The notes: generated by a model from the sequence alone, not told the origin. A stretch of 64,000 nt of DNA from Actinomadura luzonensis (GCF_022664455.2 NZ_JAKRKC020000002.1:2232001-2296000); one strand, 5' to 3'. Counted from the stretch's first letter, positions 7,961 through 16,999 are shown. Program-made: numbers and translations.

Positions 7961-9448
7961 ATGTACACCACGACCAAGGAGACGCACGCCGCCGTGGTGT
8001 TCCTGCTCGGCGAGCACGCCTACAAGCTCAAGAAGCCGGTCGACCTCGGCTTCCTCGACTTCAGCACGCTGCGGGCCCGCCGCTGGGCCTGCGAGCAGGA
8101 GGTGGAGCTCAACCGGAGGCTGTGCGACGACGTCTACGAGGGCGTCGCCGACGTGGTCGGCCCCGGCGGCGAGGTCTGCGAGCACCTCGTCGTCATGCGC
8201 CGCATGCCCGAGGAACGCCGCCTGGCCACGCTGGTCAAGGCCGGCAAGCCCGTGGACGAGCACCTGCGCGCCGTCGCGCGCCGCCTCGCCGCGCTGCACG
8301 CCGGCGCCCGGCACGGCCCGCAGATCGACCGCGAGGGCGGCCTGGACGCGCTGCGCGCCCGCTGGAACGCCAGCTTCGAGCAGGTACGCGGCCTGCCCGG
8401 CCGGACCGTCGACCCCGCCGTCCTCGACGAGACCGAACGCCTCGCCACCCGCTTCCTCGACGGCAGGCGGGCGCTGTTCGACGCCCGCGTCGCGGGCCGC
8501 CGCGTCGTGGACGGCCACGGCGACCTGCTGGCCGAGGACGTCTTCTGCCTCGACGACGGGCCGCGCATCCTCGACTGCCTGGAGTTCGACGAGCGGCTGC
8601 GCTTCCTCGACGGGCTCGACGACGCCGCCTTCCTCGCCATGGACCTGGAACGGCTCGGCGCGCCGCGCCAGGCCGAGCGGTTCCTGCGCTGGTACGTCGA
8701 GTTCTCCGGCGACCCCGCGCCGCCCGCCCTGTGGCACCACTACGTGGCCTACCGCGCGTTCGTCCGGGCCAAGGTGGCGTGCCTGCGCCAGTGGCAGGGC
8801 GAGACGGACGCCGGCTGGGAGGCGCGCCGGCTGTCGGAGCTGGCGCTGCGCCACCTGCGCGCCGGGGCCGTCACGCTGGTGCTGGTGGGCGGCTCGCCCG
8901 GGTCCGGCAAGTCGACGCTCGCCGGCGGCCTGGCCGACCGGCTCGGCCACACGCTGCTGCGCAGCGACCGGGTGCGCAAGGAGCTGGCCGGGCTCGACCC
9001 CACGCGCGCGGCCAGCGCCCCCTACCGGCAGGGCATCTACGACCCCGCGCACACCGCCCGCACCTACGCCGAACTGCTCGTCCGCGCCGAGCGGCTGCTC
9101 GGGCAGGGCGAGCCGGTGATCATCGACGCCTCCTGGGGCGACCAGCGGCACCGCGCGGTGGCGGCCGAGGTGGCCGCGCGCACCAGCAGCGACCTGGTCG
9201 CGCTGCGCTGCACCGTCATGCCGCAGGTCGCGGCCGAACGGCTGGTCACCCGGGAGCCCGAGCTGTCGGACGCCGACGAGGAGATCCGCAGGAAGATGGC
9301 CGCGGACGCCCCGGACTGGCCGGACGCCGTCGAGATCGACACCGGGGTGGAGCCGGCACAGGCCCTGGAACGGGCGCTGGCGGCGGTGCGGCCTGACGGG
9401 CGCGAACGGTCGTGGCGCTTCCAGCGTTCACGCATCGAGGCCGGCTGA
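7961..9448 (+). CDS. Bifunctional APH-like / AAA P-loop ATPase (Rv2004c-like)
   Basis: A 495-residue two-domain protein from ATG 7961, preceded by GGGGAGG. The N-terminal half is an aminoglycoside-phosphotransferase-like kinase fold with VFLLGEHAYKLKKPVDLGF, a catalytic-loop-like DGHGDLLAEDVF near residue 188 and ILDCLEFDE in the metal-binding position. The C-terminal half is a Zeta/AAA_33-type P-loop kinase with Walker A GGSPGSGKST at about 310 and VIIDASWGD. This architecture and length match M. tuberculosis Rv2004c, a DosR-regulon member of unknown function. The upstream DosR-like box supports hypoxic or stress regulation. True substrates are unknown; antibiotic resistance should not be inferred. 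Confidence 0.88.
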   Translation: MYTTTKETHAAVVFLLGEHAYKLKKPVDLGFLDFSTLRARRWACEQEVELNRRLCDDVYEGVADVVGPGGEVCEHLVVMRRMPEERRLATLVKAGKPVDEHLRAVARRLAALHAGARHGPQIDREGGLDALRARWNASFEQVRGLPGRTVDPAVLDETERLATRFLDGRRALFDARVAGRRVVDGHGDLLAEDVFCLDDGPRILDCLEFDERLRFLDGLDDAAFLAMDLERLGAPRQAERFLRWYVEFSGDPAPPALWHHYVAYRAFVRAKVACLRQWQGETDAGWEARRLSELALRHLRAGAVTLVLVGGSPGSGKSTLAGGLADRLGHTLLRSDRVRKELAGLDPTRAASAPYRQGIYDPAHTARTYAELLVRAERLLGQGEPVIIDASWGDQRHRAVAAEVAARTSSDLVALRCTVMPQVAAERLVTREPELSDADEEIRRKMAADAPDWPDAVEIDTGVEPAQALERALAAVRPDGRERSWRFQRSRIEAG

Positions 9449-9588
9449 GAACGCGGCGCAACGCGACGCGGCCCGGCCGCGGCACGGCCCGGCACGACGC
9501 GGCACGGCGCGGCGCGGCTCCGGCCGGACGGACCGGCAGATCTGGTCGGGTCGGACAGGGGGCAGGTGTGGTCCGCCGGTCGGGGCCG

Positions 9589-11187
9589 TCAGATCTGGTC
9601 CGGGCGCCAGGCGGTGAGGCCGTGGGTCTCGGCGATCGGCCGCCAGGCCGTGGCGAAGCGCGTCTTGGCCTTGCGGGCGTCCTGCGAACGGGCCAGGCCC
9701 CGGCGGTAGTCGCGGTCCCCGGCCACCGGGTCGGCGCAGCCGGCGGCGACGTGGCGGCGGGCCCAGGTCAGGAACGCGGCGTCGGCGTCGAAGGAGGCGT
9801 CCAGGGCGGCGACCAGCGACCTCTTCAGCGCGGCTCCGCCGGGGAGCGCGTCGGCCCGGAGCGCGCGGGCGGCGGCGAGCTGGTCGCGGCGGGCGGCGGT
9901 GATCCGCTGGATCGTGTTCAGGCCGGCGCGGCGGCAACGGGTGGCGTCCGAGATGGCGTCGGTGAGGCCGGCGTGGGCGGCGTTGCTGCCGGCCAGGAGG
10001 GCGTTCACGGCACGCGCCTGAACGGCGGCCTCGCCGGCGGGCGCGGGCCCGGTGGCCGTGGGTGCGGTGGCCGCGGGTCCGGTGGCTGCGGGCCCTGCGG
10101 ACGCGGTCGTGCCGGGTGCGGCGGGCTTCGCCGAGGCGGCGGGCGCCTGGTCGGACGCGGCCTGCCGGCCGGACGGGGCGGCCGACGGGACTGCGGCCGA
10201 CGGGGCTGCGGCTGAGGGAGCTGCGGGCGACGGGGCGGTGGCCGATGGGGCCGGGACGGCGGTTGCCACGTCCGTGGCGACGGCCTGCCAGGGCGTAGGG
10301 GTGCGGGTGGCGACGACCCACCAGACCAGCCCGGCGGCGAGCACGGCCACGCCCACGGCGACCAGCACCGACGCCCGCCACCACCCCGGCTGCCCCTCCG
10401 GCGGACGGGCGCCGCCCTGAGGCCCGGGCCGCCCGGGCGAACCGGGCCGAGAGGGGTCGAAGACGGAGGGGCCGGACTGGGGCCGGGGGAAGGACGCAGG
10501 GCCGGAGCGGGGCTCGTCAAAGGGCGAGGGACCGCGCGGGGGCGGGCCGAAGGGCGAGGGGCCGTGGGAGGCCTGGTCGGGGGGCGAAGGGTCACGCCGG
10601 GGTGGCTCGAAGGGCGAGGAGCCACGCGCGGGTGGGTCGAAGGGTGAGGGGCCGCGCGGGGGCTCGTTGGTGGGTGAGGGGTCGCGGGGGGGTGGGTCGA
10701 AGGGTGAGGCTCCGGGCCGAGGCGTGGTCGGGTTCGGGCGCTCGGGCGGGGGCGTGCCGGGACGGGGCCGGCCGGGCTGGGGTGCGGGCGGGCGGGGGCG
10801 GCCGGGCCGGGACGCGCTCGGGTAGGGGTGACCCGGCTGCGACCGGCTGGGACGAGGGCGGCCCGGTCGCTCCGGACGGGCCGACGCCGACCCCGACCCC
10901 GACGCCGGTGGCGGTGGTGGTGGCGGCGGTGAAGCGGCGGAGCGGGAGGGCCCCGCCGCAGGCCGGCCGTCCCGGGACGGGCCCGATTGGGGCCGCCCCT
11001 CTTGAGGCGCACCGGGCCGCGCGGGGCCCGGTTGGGGTGGGTCAGGCGCCGGACCCTGCCGGGGCGAGGCGGGTGGGGCGGTTGGGGTCAGGTCGGGTGG
11101 GGATGGGCAGTGGGGGCAGGTCGGGAGGGGGTCGATGGGGGTGCCGCAGCGTTCGCAGAGCCGTTCGGCGTCCGGACCGTGCACCAT
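9589..11187 (-). CDS. Zinc-ribbon, proline-rich membrane protein
   Basis: A 532-residue protein of no family I recognise. The N-terminus has a zinc-ribbon-like CERCG...CPHC pair at about residues 10-28. A long Pro/Ser/Arg-rich region follows (about 30-270), including a 13-residue repeat of the form PSPFDPPxRG. One transmembrane helix, VLVAVGVAVLAAGLVWWVVA, lies near residue 280. An Ala/Pro/Ser linker then leads to a helical C-terminal domain of about 150 residues with two cysteines. It lies 27 bases downstream of the nuclease-lamin tail gene, with its own GGAGG ribosome site, so both are probably one operon. Cytoplasmic zinc ribbon and extracellular C-terminus are predicted. Confidence 0.75.
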   Translation of the reverse strand: MVHGPDAERLCERCGTPIDPLPTCPHCPSPPDLTPTAPPASPRQGPAPDPPQPGPARPGAPQEGRPQSGPSRDGRPAAGPSRSAASPPPPPPPPASGSGSASARPERPGRPRPSRSQPGHPYPSASRPGRPRPPAPQPGRPRPGTPPPERPNPTTPRPGASPFDPPPRDPSPTNEPPRGPSPFDPPARGSSPFEPPRRDPSPPDQASHGPSPFGPPPRGPSPFDEPRSGPASFPRPQSGPSVFDPSRPGSPGRPGPQGGARPPEGQPGWWRASVLVAVGVAVLAAGLVWWVVATRTPTPWQAVATDVATAVPAPSATAPSPAAPSAAAPSAAVPSAAPSGRQAASDQAPAASAKPAAPGTTASAGPAATGPAATAPTATGPAPAGEAAVQARAVNALLAGSNAAHAGLTDAISDATRCRRAGLNTIQRITAARRDQLAAARALRADALPGGAALKRSLVAALDASFDADAAFLTWARRHVAAGCADPVAGDRDYRRGLARSQDARKAKTRFATAWRPIAETHGLTAWRPDQI

Positions 11188-11214
11188 GTGCGCCCTCCCG
11201 AGGCAGCCTGCGGG

Positions 11215-12474
11215 TCAGCGGCCGAAGCAGATCGTCCGCCCCGCGCGGACCTGGTCGGCCTTGTACGTCACCTGGTCGATGGTGGTGCCCGCCTCGTCCA
11301 CCAGGACGAGGCCGTCCCCCTGGTTGCCGAGCCGCAGCGCCGCGCCGGGCGTCACCCGCAGCGTCGCCCCGCCCGCGATCGAGCCGCTGAGCGCCAGGCG
11401 CCCGCCCCCGGTGTCGGACAGCGACCACCCGGAGAGGTCCACCGCGTCCGGCGTGAGGTTGAGCAGCGTGACCGACTCGGCCCCCCGGTCGGCCCCGGCC
11501 GGGTCGGGCAGGGCGGCGACGATGAGCAGGTCGCCGGCGGCGATGAGCGGCGGCCGGACCGGCGCGCCGGGCGGCGCGGGGTCGGGGTCGATGACGAACC
11601 GTTCGGGCCAGACCGTGAGCTGCACCTGCTGCCCGGAGGCGCGCACGACGTCGTGCAGGTTGCCGCGTTCCAGCTTGTCGAGCAGGAAGAGCTGGTCGTC
11701 GCGGTGCACCGGGTCGGCCCGCAGCCAGGCGTCGAAGTGGGAGAAGTCGGTGAACCCCTCCGCCAGGTACGGCACGATGCGCCGGAACAGCTTCGGCCAC
11801 ATCACGAGCTGCTCGGCGGCGGTCAGGCCGGCGATCGTGGCGGGGCCGTTCGGGTCGCCGGTCGAGCGCGGCCAGATGCCGCTGGGCAGCGCCTTCCGCC
11901 GGGCCTGCGCGGAGACCTCGGCGAGGTGTGTGCGCAGCTCGGCGGGCAGCGTCGCGTAGAAGGCCGGGTAGACCAGCCCGGCCGACAGCAGCGCCGCGTT
12001 GACCGAGCCGTCCGCGAGGGGCCCGTCCAGGAACACGGCGGAGCCGTCGGGGCCGGGGTGGTCGCCGGCGTAGGCGAACGCGATGAGCCGGCCGTTGGCG
12101 TCGATTCCGTTGCTCAGCACGTGGCCGCGCAGCTCGTCCTGGTCGGCGGAGCGGACCGTGTTGGGCAGGTCGTCCCAGAAGGTGACGTTGGTGAAGCCGA
12201 GCAGGCGCAGCAGCTCGTCCCGGGCGGCCAGCGCGCCGGCCGGCTCCTGGTGGGTCTCGGCGAAGTGCGTCTCCAGCGCGTCGATGGCCTCCAGCCGTAC
12301 GGAGACGCCGCGGCGGTTGATGCCGGGCGGCCGTCCGGAGTGCCGGGCCAGCCGTTCGACCAGCGCCGGGTTGTCGGGCCGGAACTTGACGGTGTCGCCG
12401 TCCGGCTCGGGCCCGCGCCGGGGCAGGTCGGGGTAGCGGATGACGAAGGTGCCGCGTAACAGGGTGTAGCTCAT
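11215..12474 (-). CDS. SNase-like nuclease with C-terminal lamin tail domain
   Basis: A 419-residue protein without an obvious signal peptide. Residues about 20-200 resemble a thermonuclease (SNase) OB-fold: DGDTVKF, then VRLEAIDALE carrying the expected Arg, Asp and Glu, then NGRLIAF with the second Arg, then SVNAALLSAGLVYPAF. A central helical region of about 90 residues is unassigned. The C-terminal 90 residues, ESVTLLNLTPDAVDLSGWSL onwards, form a lamin tail (LTD) beta-domain as found in secreted or wall-associated nucleases. It is the first gene of a two-gene operon with the zinc-ribbon membrane protein. Nuclease activity is inferred from preserved residues. Confidence 0.75.
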   Translation of the reverse strand: MSYTLLRGTFVIRYPDLPRRGPEPDGDTVKFRPDNPALVERLARHSGRPPGINRRGVSVRLEAIDALETHFAETHQEPAGALAARDELLRLLGFTNVTFWDDLPNTVRSADQDELRGHVLSNGIDANGRLIAFAYAGDHPGPDGSAVFLDGPLADGSVNAALLSAGLVYPAFYATLPAELRTHLAEVSAQARRKALPSGIWPRSTGDPNGPATIAGLTAAEQLVMWPKLFRRIVPYLAEGFTDFSHFDAWLRADPVHRDDQLFLLDKLERGNLHDVVRASGQQVQLTVWPERFVIDPDPAPPGAPVRPPLIAAGDLLIVAALPDPAGADRGAESVTLLNLTPDAVDLSGWSLSDTGGGRLALSGSIAGGATLRVTPGAALRLGNQGDGLVLVDEAGTTIDQVTYKADQVRAGRTICFGR

Positions 12475-12544
12475 CAGGATCCCCCTTGGCTCGGCGAGCG
12501 GAGCGTAGCTCGCATAAGGGGCATCGTCTACAGGTCTGGGTTAA

Positions 12545-13198
12545 TCACCGGTAAACGGCTACCGCCGCCTCCCCGACCAGCGTCTCCACGACGCCGACCA
12601 GCTCGGCGACCTCCCGTGAGCCCTCGCGGGCGATCTCCCGCAGCCGCGCCGCGAGGCGGCCGGACGGCTGGTCGAGATACAGCTCCTCCTCCAGCCGCAG
12701 CGCCGCGACCAGCCCGCACAGCGCGGCGCAGCGCGCGTCCGGCTGCCGCCAGCCCTCCACCGCCGAACGGGCCCCGGACGAGGCCCGCACCACGGAGGCG
12801 ATGTCCGCGATCAGGTAGCGGGTGGTCGGCAGCAGCCCCATCACCCGCTTGGTCGTGCGCCGCAGCACCCCGGCGGCGACCAGCGCCTCGCGGGTGCGCT
12901 CGTAGGCGGCGCCGGCCGCCTTCTTGACCGGCGTCCGCACGTCGCCGGGCTCCCGCGTGACGAGCGCGAGCAGGTCGCCCGAGAAGTCGTCGGCGGCGTC
13001 GGCGGGATCGGCGGCGGGCCGGGACGGGACAGAGGCCGCCACCCGCCCCCTGGCCACCGCGACGCGGCCGGCCAGCGCCAGCTCCAGCATCGCCGCCCCG
13101 GCCAGCCCCAGCCCCATCGAGGCCGGGTGGACCAGCAGCTTGCCGGACTGGTCGTGCGCGATGAGGTACAGGTCCTGGTGCAGCGGCAGCCGGTTCAC
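12545..13198 (-). CDS. GOLPH3/VPS74-like (GPP34) family protein
   Basis: A 217-residue helical protein of the GPP34 family. The eukaryotic members bind phosphatidylinositol-4-phosphate in the Golgi; actinobacterial members are of unknown function. The start LPLHQDLYLIAHDQSGKL, the central LRRTTKRVMGLLPTTRY and the terminal VETLVGEAAVAVYR are typical. The GTG start at 13198 overlaps the permease stop by four bases, so it is translationally coupled to an APC transporter. A membrane-peripheral regulatory role toward that transporter is possible but not shown. Confidence 0.85.
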   Translation of the reverse strand: MNRLPLHQDLYLIAHDQSGKLLVHPASMGLGLAGAAMLELALAGRVAVARGRVAASVPSRPAADPADAADDFSGDLLALVTREPGDVRTPVKKAAGAAYERTREALVAAGVLRRTTKRVMGLLPTTRYLIADIASVVRASSGARSAVEGWRQPDARCAALCGLVAALRLEEELYLDQPSGRLAARLREIAREGSREVAELVGVVETLVGEAAVAVYR

Positions 13199-14598
13199 GA
13201 CGCCTCCGTCGCGGCCGGCGGACGCCGGGACGCCGGGACGCCGCCCAAGGCCGGACGCCGGCCGAGCGCGTACAGGGAGATCAGCATCAGCACGCCGGCG
13301 GCCAGCCAGGCGAGCCCGACGACCTGCGCCAGGACGTTCGCGTTGATCACCACGAGGATCAGGATGCCCATGCCGGCCAGCGGCGCGACCAGGTGCGGCC
13401 ACCACGCCCGCGAGCCGCCGCGCACCACGTAGTGCACGATCACCGACACGTGCAGGACGATGAAGGCCACCATCGCGCCCATGTTGATGAGGCTGCTGAG
13501 CAGGTCCACCCCGTCCCGCCGCACGGACATCCAGACCCCGAGCCCCACCGACAGCGCCGACACCAGCACGATCGCGTTGGCCGGCACCGAGTGCCGCACC
13601 GACACCCGGGCGAGGAACGACGGGAGCTGCCGGTCGCGGGCCATCGCGTACAGCAGGCGGGAGACGGCGACCTGCGCCACCAGCGTGTTGGCCAGCCCCC
13701 AGGACAGCGCGGTGGCGGCCGAGGTGACGTGCCGCAGCCACTCGCCCCCCGCCACCGCGGCGGCGTCGTAGAAGGCGGTGCCGCTGCCGGAGCGCAGCAG
13801 CCCGTCCGGGTCGGGCACGAGCAGGGCGGCGACCCACACCTGCGTGACGAACAGCACCCCGGCTAGCACCAGCGCCATCCGCATGGCCCGCCCGACCTGC
13901 TCCGAGCCGCCGGTGGACTCCTCCACCAGCATGCTGATCCCGTCGAAGCCGAGGAAGGACAGGACCGCGACCGAGACCGCGGCGAAGACCACCGGCCAGG
14001 AGAACGTCCCGGCGTTGAACAGCGGCTCCAGGCTGAACCCGCGGCCCTTGCCCTGCAGCAGCGCCCAGATCCCGACCAGCAGGAACAACGCCAGCACGAC
14101 CAGCTCGGCGACGATCATCACCCGGGTCAGCCGGACCGTCATCCGGATGCCGCGCAGGTTGATCGCCATGTTGACGGCGACGAAGCCGACCAGCCACGCC
14201 CACACCGGCACCGCCGGCACGATGTCGTGCATGGCGATGGAGGCCACCAGGTAGAGCAGGCTCGGCACGAGGATGTAGTCGAGCAGCACCATCCAGCCGG
14301 TCAGGAAGCCGACCGGCGGCGCGATGCCCCGCCCCGCGTAGTTGTAGACCGACCCCGACAACGGGAACGCCCTGACCATCTGCGCGTACGACGAGGCGGT
14401 GAACAGCAGCGCCACCATCCCCACCAGGTAGGCCAGCACCGGCATGCCCCCGGAACGGGAGTAGACCAGGCCGAAGATGGCGAACGGCGCGATCGGCACC
14501 ATGAACACCAGGCCGTAGAAGACGAGGTCGGTCAGCCCGACCCCGCGCCGTAACTCCTGGCGGTAGCCGAACTGCTCGATGCTCTCCTGTGTGCGCAC
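13195..14598 (-). CDS. APC-family amino acid permease
   Basis: A 467-residue polytopic membrane protein with about 12 hydrophobic segments. Starting near residue 20, GVGLTDLVFYGLVFMVPIAP matches the first helix of the APC superfamily (LeuT fold), where the unwound helix binds substrate. Other family features are SSYAQMVRAFPLSGSVYNYA and FDGISMLVEESTGG. These transporters import amino acids or amines by proton symport or exchange. The GTG start has GGAGAGG upstream. It forms a two-gene unit with the overlapping GPP34 gene. Substrate not determinable. Confidence 0.88.
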   Translation of the reverse strand: MRTQESIEQFGYRQELRRGVGLTDLVFYGLVFMVPIAPFAIFGLVYSRSGGMPVLAYLVGMVALLFTASSYAQMVRAFPLSGSVYNYAGRGIAPPVGFLTGWMVLLDYILVPSLLYLVASIAMHDIVPAVPVWAWLVGFVAVNMAINLRGIRMTVRLTRVMIVAELVVLALFLLVGIWALLQGKGRGFSLEPLFNAGTFSWPVVFAAVSVAVLSFLGFDGISMLVEESTGGSEQVGRAMRMALVLAGVLFVTQVWVAALLVPDPDGLLRSGSGTAFYDAAAVAGGEWLRHVTSAATALSWGLANTLVAQVAVSRLLYAMARDRQLPSFLARVSVRHSVPANAIVLVSALSVGLGVWMSVRRDGVDLLSSLINMGAMVAFIVLHVSVIVHYVVRGGSRAWWPHLVAPLAGMGILILVVINANVLAQVVGLAWLAAGVLMLISLYALGRRPALGGVPASRRPPAATEAS

Positions 14599-14719
14599 GA
14601 CAGCCTCTCCATGTCGTCATGCGGCAAGCGCGGGGGGTGTCTCGCCGGGCGGGGGGCGGGGGCGGGGGCCGACTCGGTGATCCTTCCGTAGCCCGGGGTC
14701 ACGTCGCAAGGGGCCCCCG

Positions 14720-14752
14720 GGGCTCACCGCGCCTGTCGGGGACGGTGAGCCC
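14720..14752. terminator. Terminator hairpin after multicopper oxidase
   Basis: GGGCTCACCG and CGGTGAGCCC form ten-base arms around a 13-base loop, 22 bases beyond the stop of the minus-strand multicopper oxidase gene and in front of the permease start. Confidence 0.6.
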
Positions 14753-14774
14753 GGACGTCAACGCCCAGGGCGGG

Positions 14775-16220
14775 TCAATGGTGACCGTGCGCGGCCCGCC
14801 GCCGGGGCGGCCGGCCGTAGCCGAGCACGCCCATCATGCCCTGCTCCTGGTGGTACAGGTTGTGGCAGTGGAACATCCACTCGCCCGGGTTGGCGGTCAG
14901 CACGTCGAACTCGACGCGCTCGCGCGGCTTGACGTTCACCGTGTCCTTGTGGGGCCCGCTCCCGTTCGGCACGCGGAGCTGGAAGGTGTGACCGTGCAGG
15001 TGCATCGGGTGCCACATGGGCGACTGGTTGTCCAGCACGACCCGGATCGTCTCGCCGCGGTCCACCCGCAGCCGGAACGGGTCGCTCGCCAGCCGGTCGT
15101 TCATCGTCCACTCGTTGCCCGACGGGCGCATGCCGAGCGTGACCAGCACCGTCCGCTCCGGCTTGGGCAGGTCGGGACGGGTGCGCGCCTGGAGGTCCCG
15201 GTACGCCAGCCGCCGCCCGTCGAGCTGCGGCACCTTGGCCTCCGGCCCCGGCGCGCGCCCGCCCGAGGTCCGCACCACGGCGAACGCCCGCGCCCCCTTG
15301 CCCTCCGCCATCGCCACCAGCGGGAACACCCCGTCGCCCAGCCGGACCAGGAAGTCGTAGCGCTCGCCCATCCCGACGAGGAACGTGTCGACGGTGACCG
15401 GCCGCACCCCGCACCCGTCGGCGTGCGTGACCGTCATGCGGTGCCCGCCGAGCGCCACCCGGAAGGCGGTGTCGGCGGCCGCGTTGATCACCCGGAACCT
15501 GACCCGCCGCCCCGGGCGGGCCGAGAACGTCGCGGGCGCCTCCGGCGGGCGCCCGTTCACCAGGTAGAGCGGGTGCCGGACGTCGCCGGTGACGCCGCCG
15601 AGCAGGTCGCTGCGCAGCGTGTCGTCGTGGTCGGTGCTGGCGTTGAGCCGGCGCAGCACCTCGTCGGGGGTGCCGAGCAGGCCGTCGAGCCAGTCGTCGA
15701 GCACCACCGTGTACTCCTCGTCGTAACTCAGCGGCTCGCGCGGGTCGTGCACGATGAGCGGCCCGTACAGGCCGCGGTCGGCCTGCATGCCGACGTGCGA
15801 GTGGTAGAAGTACGTGCCGGGGAACGGCACCCGGAAGACGTAGGGGAACTTCCCGCCCGGCGGGGTCGCCTTCTGCGAGTACCCCGGCGCGCCGTCCATC
15901 CGGTGGTCGAGCTGGATGCCGTGCCAGTGCACGGTCGTCGCCTCCGGCAGGTCGTTGACCAGCGTCGCGTGCACGATGTCGCCGGTGGAGGCGCTGATCG
16001 TCGGGCCCGGCAGCTCGTCGTTGTACGTCCACGTGCGGACCCTGCGGCGGCCGAGGGTGACCGTCGAGGGACGGGGCCGCAGCACGGCCGGCCCGTGCTG
16101 GGCCGCCGCAGGGGGCGCGAGCCCCGCCGTCAGCGCCGATCCGGCCGCGAACGCCCCGGTGACCAGCAACCCTCTGCGTGAGAAGGTCCCCCCGGACCAT
16201 GGCGTTTGTGTCACTGTCAT
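14775..16220 (-). CDS. Tat-exported multicopper oxidase
   Basis: A 481-residue laccase-like oxidase, exported folded: SRRGLLVTG at residues 14-22 is a twin-arginine signal. Four copper-binding segments are complete: HWHG at 98-101, HSH in FYHSHVG, HPMHLHGH and HCHNLYHQEQGMM, the last carrying the type-1 Cys-His-Met set. These enzymes couple one-electron oxidation of phenols or metal ions to reduction of O2 to water. ATG 16220 was chosen, with a GGGGGGAG site; an in-frame GTG at 16235 is the alternative. It stands alone with its own terminator and a direct repeat upstream. A second multicopper oxidase at 53 kb is decayed and of another subfamily. Confidence 0.92.
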   Translation of the reverse strand: MTVTQTPWSGGTFSRRGLLVTGAFAAGSALTAGLAPPAAAQHGPAVLRPRPSTVTLGRRRVRTWTYNDELPGPTISASTGDIVHATLVNDLPEATTVHWHGIQLDHRMDGAPGYSQKATPPGGKFPYVFRVPFPGTYFYHSHVGMQADRGLYGPLIVHDPREPLSYDEEYTVVLDDWLDGLLGTPDEVLRRLNASTDHDDTLRSDLLGGVTGDVRHPLYLVNGRPPEAPATFSARPGRRVRFRVINAAADTAFRVALGGHRMTVTHADGCGVRPVTVDTFLVGMGERYDFLVRLGDGVFPLVAMAEGKGARAFAVVRTSGGRAPGPEAKVPQLDGRRLAYRDLQARTRPDLPKPERTVLVTLGMRPSGNEWTMNDRLASDPFRLRVDRGETIRVVLDNQSPMWHPMHLHGHTFQLRVPNGSGPHKDTVNVKPRERVEFDVLTANPGEWMFHCHNLYHQEQGMMGVLGYGRPPRRRAAHGHH

Positions 16221-16243
16221 GCTCCCCCCGTTCACCTCGCAAG

Positions 16244-16260
16244 GTAACGGACAGTAACGG
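16244..16260. promoter_or_regulatory. Direct repeat upstream of multicopper oxidase
   Basis: GTAACGG occurs at 16244-16250 and again at 16254-16260, a ten-base period that places both copies on one helix face, 24-40 bases before the oxidase start. Tandem half-sites of this spacing are typical of OmpR-type response regulators. This is a candidate only. Confidence 0.35.
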
Positions 16261-16478
16261 GAGATATCCGTTCGCCACGCGGGACGTCAGCGGGACGGCG
16301 GGCCCTGGTGATCGCCGGCCCTTGCCGGGCGGCGGCCGTACGACGACGGGTGTAGCCGGGCGCGGGCCGGCTACGCGGCAGCGCGTACCGGGTGACGCCG
16401 TGCGGCGGAGGCGGCGCGGGCCCCGGCGGCGCGAGGATCGATGGCGCCTGTCGTTCGCCCCGGACCGAAGGGACCCTC

Positions 16479-16823
16479 ATGTCCGTCCATCACCTGCTGG
16501 CCGCCGCCCTGGCCCAGCCCGTCGGCGCGTACACCCTGACCTCGGGGCGGCTCTGGTCGTTGGTGGCCGTCCTGCTGGGGCTGATCGGCGTGGTCGCCGG
16601 CGGGCTGGCGCTGGCCCGCGCCCGGGCCCGGAGAAGAGGAGCCGTCGTGGCCCTGGCGGCGGGGCTCGCCTGCGCGGTCATCGGCGGGCTGGTGGTGGCC
16701 GCCGCCGAGGGCGGCCCCGGCACCGGCTACGGGATCGTCGGCGGCTGGGCCGCCCTGGGGCTCGGGCTGCTCGCCGTCGCCCTCGGCGCGCTCACCCTGA
16801 TCCGCTCCCGCCGCCCCGCCTGA
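16479..16823 (+). CDS. Small membrane protein, DUF6223-like
   Basis: A 114-residue protein with a signal-like N-terminus (HHLLAAALAQPVGAYTLTSG) and three hydrophobic segments: SLVAVLLGLIGVVAGGLAL, VVALAAGLACAVIGGLVVAA and AALGLGLLAVALGALTLI. A GPGTGYGIVGGW loop separates the last two, and a short basic RSRRPA tail ends it. I recognise it as resembling the small DUF6223 family of actinobacteria, whose function is unknown. The ATG at 16479 has AAGGGA seven bases upstream. No coding neighbour is coupled to it. Confidence 0.65.
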   Translation: MSVHHLLAAALAQPVGAYTLTSGRLWSLVAVLLGLIGVVAGGLALARARARRRGAVVALAAGLACAVIGGLVVAAAEGGPGTGYGIVGGWAALGLGLLAVALGALTLIRSRRPA

Positions 16824-16896
16824 CCCCGCGCTGCTGATCCTCAAATGGCGGTTGAACCGGAGTGAGGTGGAGGAGTACGGTCGAAGGACCGGTCCA

Positions 16897-16912
16897 TGTT
16901 AATCGTTTAACA
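16897..16912. promoter_or_regulatory. LacI-type operator upstream of the LacI regulator
   Basis: TGTTAATCGTTTAACA has six-base arms (TGTTAA/TTAACA) and a central TCGT, matching the usual shape of LacI/GalR operators with a central CG. It is 108 bases before the LacI-family start and probably controls the regulator and the sugar transport genes behind it. Confidence 0.65.
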
Positions 16913-16999
16913 CGGCGGCCACGACACCTCTCCGATCTCGATGCTCTGTGCCCGCATCCCCACCTCAGAGGAGACCATTACCGTGTATCCCTGTAGGGA

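Noticed and set aside
7961..9448. Aminoglycoside resistance gene
   Set aside because: The APH-like domain is fused to a P-loop kinase as in Rv2004c, which is not a resistance determinant; no resistance context is present.
9449..9588. CAGATCTGGTC repeated at about 9538 and 9591 as a possible operator or recombination site
   Set aside because: The second copy is the end of a coding frame and the surrounding CGGCACGG repeats suggest simple local duplication.
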